Shown here piece after piece: positions 61,431-64,000 of a stretch of DNA of 64,000 nt. The notes under the pieces were generated by a model that had not been told where the DNA came from, searched no databases, and worked only from the letters and a program-made list of their open reading frames with translations. This DNA comes from Cystobacter ferrugineus (GTDB lineage Bacteria > Myxococcota > Myxococcia > Myxococcales > Myxococcaceae), in assembly GCF_001887355.1 (NCBI RefSeq), contig NZ_MPIN01000001.1, positions 1,139,785 to 1,203,784 of the forward strand, written 5' to 3'. The position numbers and the translations under genes were made by a program. Position 1 is the first letter of the stretch. Every line of letters starts with the position of its first letter.

Positions 61431-61640
61431 TCACCCAAGCCTCATCAGGCGCTCCGCCTCGTCTTGCGTGGGTGGCGGCAACGGTTCGAAGCGCACGCTG
61501 CCCTCCCCCGGCACGAAGTGAGACATCACTTGCAGCGCCGAGCCGAAGAACTGGATGAACGACACGGCCCCGGTTTGCCCGCCACGCACGTTTTGCCGCC
61601 TTGCCCTCCGGTGCTGCAGGGCGTGCCCCCGCGCGCAGGG
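61431..61640 (-). pseudogene. IS91-type transposase fragment with internal deletion
   Basis: Reading on the minus strand to the stop at 61431-61433: RRARRQNVRGGQTGAVSFIQ, FFGSALQVMSHF, then VRFEPLPPPTQDEAERL. This is the region around the HFH metal motif of IS91/IS801-type transposases (RGGQTGAV.F.QRFGSALQL..HFHSL..DGVF). About a dozen residues including HFHSL..DGV are missing, and both ends of the protein are absent. It is a decayed remnant and marks the spot as an insertion hotspot. Confidence 0.7.
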
Positions 61641-61660
61641 GGGGTGATGCGTATCACCCC
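61641..61660. promoter_or_regulatory. 20-bp operator-like palindrome
   Basis: GGGGTGAT-GCGT-ATCACCCC, 8-bp perfect arms around four bases, about 120 bp upstream of the lectin-like gene and just past the transposase fragment. It has the size and symmetry of a dimeric repressor site. The rest of 61661-61781 shows only a spacer with the AGGAGA ribosome site at 61770. Confidence 0.45.
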
Positions 61661-61781
61661 TTACGTGTGAAGCTACGCACAGCCTCCAGACAGGGGAAGA
61701 GGCAGATTGGTTCTCGTCAGGGCGACGGACCCGTCAGCCCCTGACGCGACAACCCCTTTTGCTCATGTCAGGAGAAAGACC

Positions 61782-62096
61782 ATGAAGAAGCAGCTCGGTG
61801 TGATGACTTGTGCTGTGGTGGCGACTCTCCTCTTCGGCCAGGAGGCGAAGGCCAACTCTTGCGTCGTGGAGGCGGGGCCCATCTGGGGCGACTATGAGGC
61901 CCCGGACAAGTGCTCCGCGACGTGCTCCGCCAAAGATGCTACCTGGACGGGCCAGTGGTGGACGACCGTGTGGGGCAGATGTCCGTCTGCGAGTGCTCGC
62001 TCTCCATCGAATGCTGAGTCACAGCGCTCAACGGTCTGTCGCGGTGGGAGCCGAGCCGCCCGGCTGAGTCGGCTTCCGCGCGAGCAACGCTGGTAG
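61782..62096 (+). CDS. MVL-type mannan-binding lectin-like secreted protein, probably frameshifted
   Basis: AGGAGA lies six bases before ATG 61782. The signal peptide (MKKQLGVMTCAVVATLLFGQ) is followed by one MVL-like module: VEAGPIWGDYEA, then WTGQWWTTVWG, as in Microcystis viridis lectin (AGPLWS...TGQW.T.V...MSV). After WTTVWG the reading frame turns into unrelated Arg/Ser-rich sequence up to 62096. The +1 frame instead reads MSVCECSLSIEC and stops at 62017, the expected module ending. A one-base loss near 61979 (TGGGGCAGATGTCC) therefore seems to have broken the gene, or is a sequencing error. Confidence 0.65.
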   Translation: MKKQLGVMTCAVVATLLFGQEAKANSCVVEAGPIWGDYEAPDKCSATCSAKDATWTGQWWTTVWGRCPSASARSPSNAESQRSTVCRGGSRAARLSRLPREQRW

Positions 62097-62104
62097 CGTG
62101 CTCC

Positions 62105-62260
62105 TCAATCCTCGCCCCGTGCTTCATGGAAGAGGAGCGTGGGCGGTCCGTGGATCGCACGCTGTAGCGCCTGCTGGGCGCCTCCAGCCAAGTCAGCGAA
62201 GCAGGTGTCGAAGAACTCATTCTGGCACCTCGCTCTCTCCGAGTCATTCCCACGAGTCGT
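62105..62260 (-). pseudogene. Possible C-terminal remnant of an unknown Cys-containing protein
   Basis: Directly downstream of the helicase, the minus-strand frame ending at the stop at 62105-62107 reads ARCQNEFFDTCFADLAGG, then AQQALQRAIHGPPTLLFHEA. Its composition looks coding, with paired Cys, but it has no start codon and the family is not recognised. It may be the tail of a toxin or lipoprotein gene interrupted by arrival of the helicase segment. Confidence 0.3.
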
Positions 62261-62279
62261 CAGGCACCGGCCCGGCCTG

Positions 62280-64000
62280 CTACGCCACGTGCTGCGGTTC
62301 GATTCCCGCTGCTTTGAGTATGTCGTACAGAGGGTTTATAGCTTCCCGCTTCTGAATTTGAACGACGTTGTACGTTGGCCGCCGTTCACTGAACGTGAAG
62401 ACTGCTCGCATCTTGGCCCGTGAAAGAGCAACGAAGAACCCGCACGTTTCCTCGTCCCGCTCGGCATTGAACCCTTTTAGTGCGGCATCCTCAAGCCCAA
62501 TGAAAATGACGGTATGGTACTCAAGCCCTTTGCTTTTATGCATTGTCATGATCGGGATGGCGCCGACGCCCTCAAGGTCGTCCAGTGCATCAGAGAGACG
62601 CAGCCGAGCGAACCTAGAAGCGAGCTCCTGGGCGATGTCCCTCCGGGTCTTAGCAAAAAAATCACCTTGTGCGTATTGCTGAAATTCCGCTTTGAATTCG
62701 TCTGTACCAAAGAAGCCGATGATCTCATCGAGCAGAGTCTCAATCATGCAAGGGTCCGTAGGGAGATTGACCAGCTTCGTTCTTAGATCAACAACGAATT
62801 GTGAGAATTTGCGCGACATGCGGCGCTCAAAACGTTCACCAAGCTCGCCCTGCAGTTGCGCCAGAAGATCGACTATCGCCCCCCAACTTTGCGGTGCGTG
62901 GTTCGATGCCGCCAAGCGGAGCATATGGACGACATAGATCGTCAGCGGTTCCGCGACAAGATCTTGTAGGCTGTTCTCGACTCGGGAGTTGATGTTGGCT
63001 TTTAACAACTCTGCTTGCAGGAGCTTCGCGTAGTGCTCGGGGCGTTGCCGTGTGAGGATGCACACGTCACGAGGAGAGAGGGCATCCTGCTTTATCCACC
63101 TCTTAATCATCTTGGCGAGTTCCCTGGCCTCAACCTCGTAGTTCGTAAAGATGAGAGACAAACATTCGCCGTCCGGTTTGCCGTCCGCAATATACATTGC
63201 GGCTTGCGCTGCTGGAGCGTTCGGATCGATGGCCGCAGCTACGAACGACTGCACCCTAACTAACTCAGGCGCTGAGCGATAATTAAACAACAAATGCGTT
63301 CGTTTGGAGGCGAAATCCTGTTCAAAACGATCAAAAATCCCGTCGAGCGCGCCAGCCCACTTGTTTACTCTCTGTTTGTTGTCGCCGACCGCAGTAACGA
63401 CGGTCGTGGTTCCACGAAAGGCAGTTACGGCAAGGTCATAGTGGATCGAGCTTGTGTCTTGAAATTCGTCGAGGAAAACATACGCATATGCCGCTCGTAG
63501 CGCCGCCAGGATTTTTGGGTTCCGGCGGAGTATCAGCTCGGCGAGCCGCCCAATCATGTGGAAGTTCATTTCAGACCGCAAGTCGCCCTTTAGCATGTAC
63601 CGCCAGAGTTCCGCCGCAGCCCGCTCAATCGGGGGGCGCCCCTCCAATCGATCGAGAGAGAGTCGCTGACCGACAAAAGGCCCTTCATAAAACTGTATGC
63701 CGTTGATTCGCGCGCGGACTGCCGGGGATAGGGTACTGCCCTGTGTCGGAAGTGATTGGTTGATCCAGTCACTTGCTGCCCACTTAGTCAGCTCGAAATT
63801 GATCTTGTAATCACGAGTGGGGCGAAACTGGTCTGGCAGCGCTTGTCCAAAACGGTCAACCAAATTCTTCGCGAACGCGTCGAAGGTGTAGGAGTGGAAT
63901 CGCGAAGCTAAGTCGCTGCCGCACCGGAGCTTGACTCGGTCGGATAGGTTGCGTGCTGCATCACGTTTGAAGCTAATCGCTAAGATACGCCTCGGAAACG
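62280..64000 (-). CDS. UvrD/Rep-type superfamily 1 helicase (5' end outside window)
   Basis: The frame stays open to the window edge, beyond the internal TTG at 63863: the extra residues include RRILAISFKRDAARNL (motif Ia) and RFHSYTFDAFAKNLVDRF. Further motifs: YVFLDEFQDTSS (II), AVGDNKQRVNKWAGA (III), LLFNYRSAPELV (IV), MTMHKSKGLEYHTVIF (V) and FVALSRAKMRAVF (VI). Only Walker A is outside. It is an ATP-driven DNA helicase. By eye the G+C and codon use are clearly lower than in the rest of the window, a sign of transfer. Similar lone UvrD helicases act in defence systems such as Gabija (GajB); the gene upstream cannot be seen. Confidence 0.88.
   Translation of the reverse strand, partial: FPRRILAISFKRDAARNLSDRVKLRCGSDLASRFHSYTFDAFAKNLVDRFGQALPDQFRPTRDYKINFELTKWAASDWINQSLPTQGSTLSPAVRARINGIQFYEGPFVGQRLSLDRLEGRPPIERAAAELWRYMLKGDLRSEMNFHMIGRLAELILRRNPKILAALRAAYAYVFLDEFQDTSSIHYDLAVTAFRGTTTVVTAVGDNKQRVNKWAGALDGIFDRFEQDFASKRTHLLFNYRSAPELVRVQSFVAAAIDPNAPAAQAAMYIADGKPDGECLSLIFTNYEVEARELAKMIKRWIKQDALSPRDVCILTRQRPEHYAKLLQAELLKANINSRVENSLQDLVAEPLTIYVVHMLRLAASNHAPQSWGAIVDLLAQLQGELGERFERRMSRKFSQFVVDLRTKLVNLPTDPCMIETLLDEIIGFFGTDEFKAEFQQYAQGDFFAKTRRDIAQELASRFARLRLSDALDDLEGVGAIPIMTMHKSKGLEYHTVIFIGLEDAALKGFNAERDEETCGFFVALSRAKMRAVFTFSERRPTYNVVQIQKREAINPLYDILKAAGIEPQHVA

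Noticed and set aside
1-64000. CRISPR arrays, tRNA or rRNA genes
   Set aside because: No regularly spaced repeats, and no cloverleaf or rRNA core sequence was noticed on reading; a dedicated scan was not possible.

Overview
The window looks like a chromosomal segment of a myxobacterium, most likely suborder Cystobacterineae (Archangium, Cystobacter or Melittangium type). This is inferred from very high G+C with strong GC3 codon bias, a Ser/Thr kinase fused to tetratricopeptide repeats, an Oar-like TonB receptor with a partner lipoprotein, many lipoproteins and secreted enzymes, and a SitA6/SitI6 toxin-immunity pair of the type used in Myxococcus kin discrimination. No rRNA, tRNA, CRISPR array or complete insertion sequence was seen.

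Layout. 1-726: 5' part of a secreted GH19 chitinase (minus strand, cut by the window edge). 958-13281: amidohydrolase, glutamine amidotransferase, kinase-TPR protein, an unknown 681-residue protein, a small lipoprotein, a STAS-like protein, then a coupled TROVE-like/vWA and ARPP-2-like gene pair. 13307-18873: divergent FAD-linked oxidase and a chemoreceptor built of two complete fused receptor modules. 18969-23068: five minus-strand genes: an ECF sigma factor and four proteins of unknown job, two of them paralogues resembling RhiA. 23450-25576: secreted GH114-like hydrolase. 25586-28052: an epoxide hydrolase/LysR cassette bracketed by two 95-bp direct repeats.

28297-38571 is the most striking region. 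Nine plus-strand genes, many overlapping or nearly abutting, encode two membrane fatty-acid desaturases, an acyl carrier protein, a cyclopropane-synthase-like methyltransferase, an amidohydrolase, a fatty acyl-AMP ligase and three thioesterase/hydrolase-type proteins. Two convergent genes (amidohydrolase, PaaK-like ligase) follow. This looks like a PKS-free pathway that loads a fatty acid on a carrier protein, desaturates and alkylates it, then releases it. The ligase-carrier-desaturase core resembles terminal-alkyne and polyyne pathways, but the whole gene set is not one I recognise.

38745-52282: kelch lipoprotein with a perfect 129-bp internal duplication, Old Yellow Enzyme, FAD monooxygenase, secreted M19-like dipeptidase, gene remnants (CAP-type protein tail and a transposase piece), MBL-rhodanese protein, a two-gene M16 peptidase operon and a membrane protein with YwqK-type repeats. 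52437-56423: Oar-like receptor and lipoprotein.

56548-64000 is accessory DNA: a SitI tail remnant, the SitA6/SitI6 pair, a signal peptidase I homologue lacking the catalytic lysine, a kinase-derived membrane protein, a frameshifted AHH nuclease toxin with an intact Imm11-type immunity gene, an IS91-type transposase remnant, a frameshifted MVL-type lectin gene, and a lower-G+C UvrD-type helicase that runs off the window. Functional calls rest on motif recognition by eye; no database search was run.
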